From: Allorhodopirellula solitaria
Lineage (GTDB): Bacteria > Planctomycetota > Planctomycetia > Pirellulales > Pirellulaceae
Assembly (NCBI RefSeq): GCF_007859855.1
Contig: NZ_SJPK01000002.1
Location: 367,003-431,002, forward strand
Direction of reading: 5' to 3'
DNA length: 64,000 nt
Within the stretch, counting starts at the first letter, position 1. Each line of letters begins with the position of its first letter. The position numbers were made by a program, and so were the translations under genes. Under the pieces are notes generated by a model. The model did no database searches and was not told the DNA's origin. It was given only the letters and a program-made list of their open reading frames with translations. Below are positions 63,998 to 64,000 of the stretch, piece after piece.

Positions 63998-64000
63998 GGC

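Overview
The window looks like chromosomal DNA from a high-GC planctomycete of the Rhodopirellula/Blastopirellula type. This is inferred from family content: a PVC-type CxxCH heme-binding protein with a beta-propeller dehydrogenase region, a DUF1080 protein, a huge cadherin-like surface protein with the planctomycete N-terminal LEKRQLFAGD-type motif and a dockerin, DUF4332 domains, a divergent Ser/Thr kinase, and many exported proteins of unknown function. No tRNA or rRNA gene was seen. One structural RNA, RNase P RNA (rnpB), is on the minus strand at about 51.8-52.25 kb.

Layout. 0-0.37 kb: a nested hairpin with a T-run and a decayed copy of a dispersed repeat. 0.37-3.2 kb (-): large exported protein of unknown function. 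3.4-11.6 kb (+): housekeeping run argH, hemX/ccsA-like, hemA, an exported DUF1080 protein, an ECF sigma factor, a Sua5/YrdC-YwlE-type phosphatase fusion, rpiB, and a DNA polymerase III delta'-type clamp-loader subunit. 11.6-13.1 kb (-): exported unknown. 13.4-15.1 kb (+): translationally coupled operon of a DUF3302 membrane protein, a small membrane protein and an HlyD-type adaptor (like yiaW/yiaV). 15.2-23 kb: secreted or low-complexity accessory proteins, a 300-bp MITE-like element, a broken carboxypeptidase-regulatory-like gene and a Pro/Gly-rich lipoprotein. 23-31.6 kb: AsmA/TamB-like protein, moaB, Rieske protein, M16 peptidase and L,D-transpeptidase. 32-39.3 kb: exported repeat protein, glmS, a small protein, leuC, leuD and a TM2-domain protein. 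39.4-44 kb: a giant SMC/YhaN-like ATPase with two DUF4332 domains. 44-51.8 kb: PVC cytochrome, Tat-type pyruvyl-transferase-family protein, NRAMP-like transporter and ThiF/MoeB-family protein. 51.8-54.8 kb: rnpB, tsaB and tandem metallophosphoesterase paralogues. 54.77-57.7 kb: a structured tandem repeat of about 234 bp with an IS200/RAYT-like Y1 transposase embedded in its left end. 57.8-62.4 kb (-): giant surface protein with a clear intrinsic terminator. 63.1-64 kb (-): kinase.

The most notable system is the repeat array plus Y1 transposase. Each unit carries at least six inverted repeats. The period is 78 codons, so frames stay open spuriously. The spacing of the unit landmark across the transposase is exactly three periods. 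Decayed copies of the same unit occur near 0.2 kb and 21.9 kb. This resembles a REP/BIME-RAYT relationship with a much longer unit. Other points of interest are the 300-bp element with perfect 24-bp inverted ends, the Sua5-YwlE fusion next to rpiB (matching Bacillus ywlC/ywlE/rpiB order), the degenerate SMC-like ATPase with DUF4332 domains, and an NRAMP homologue lacking the usual metal-binding residues.
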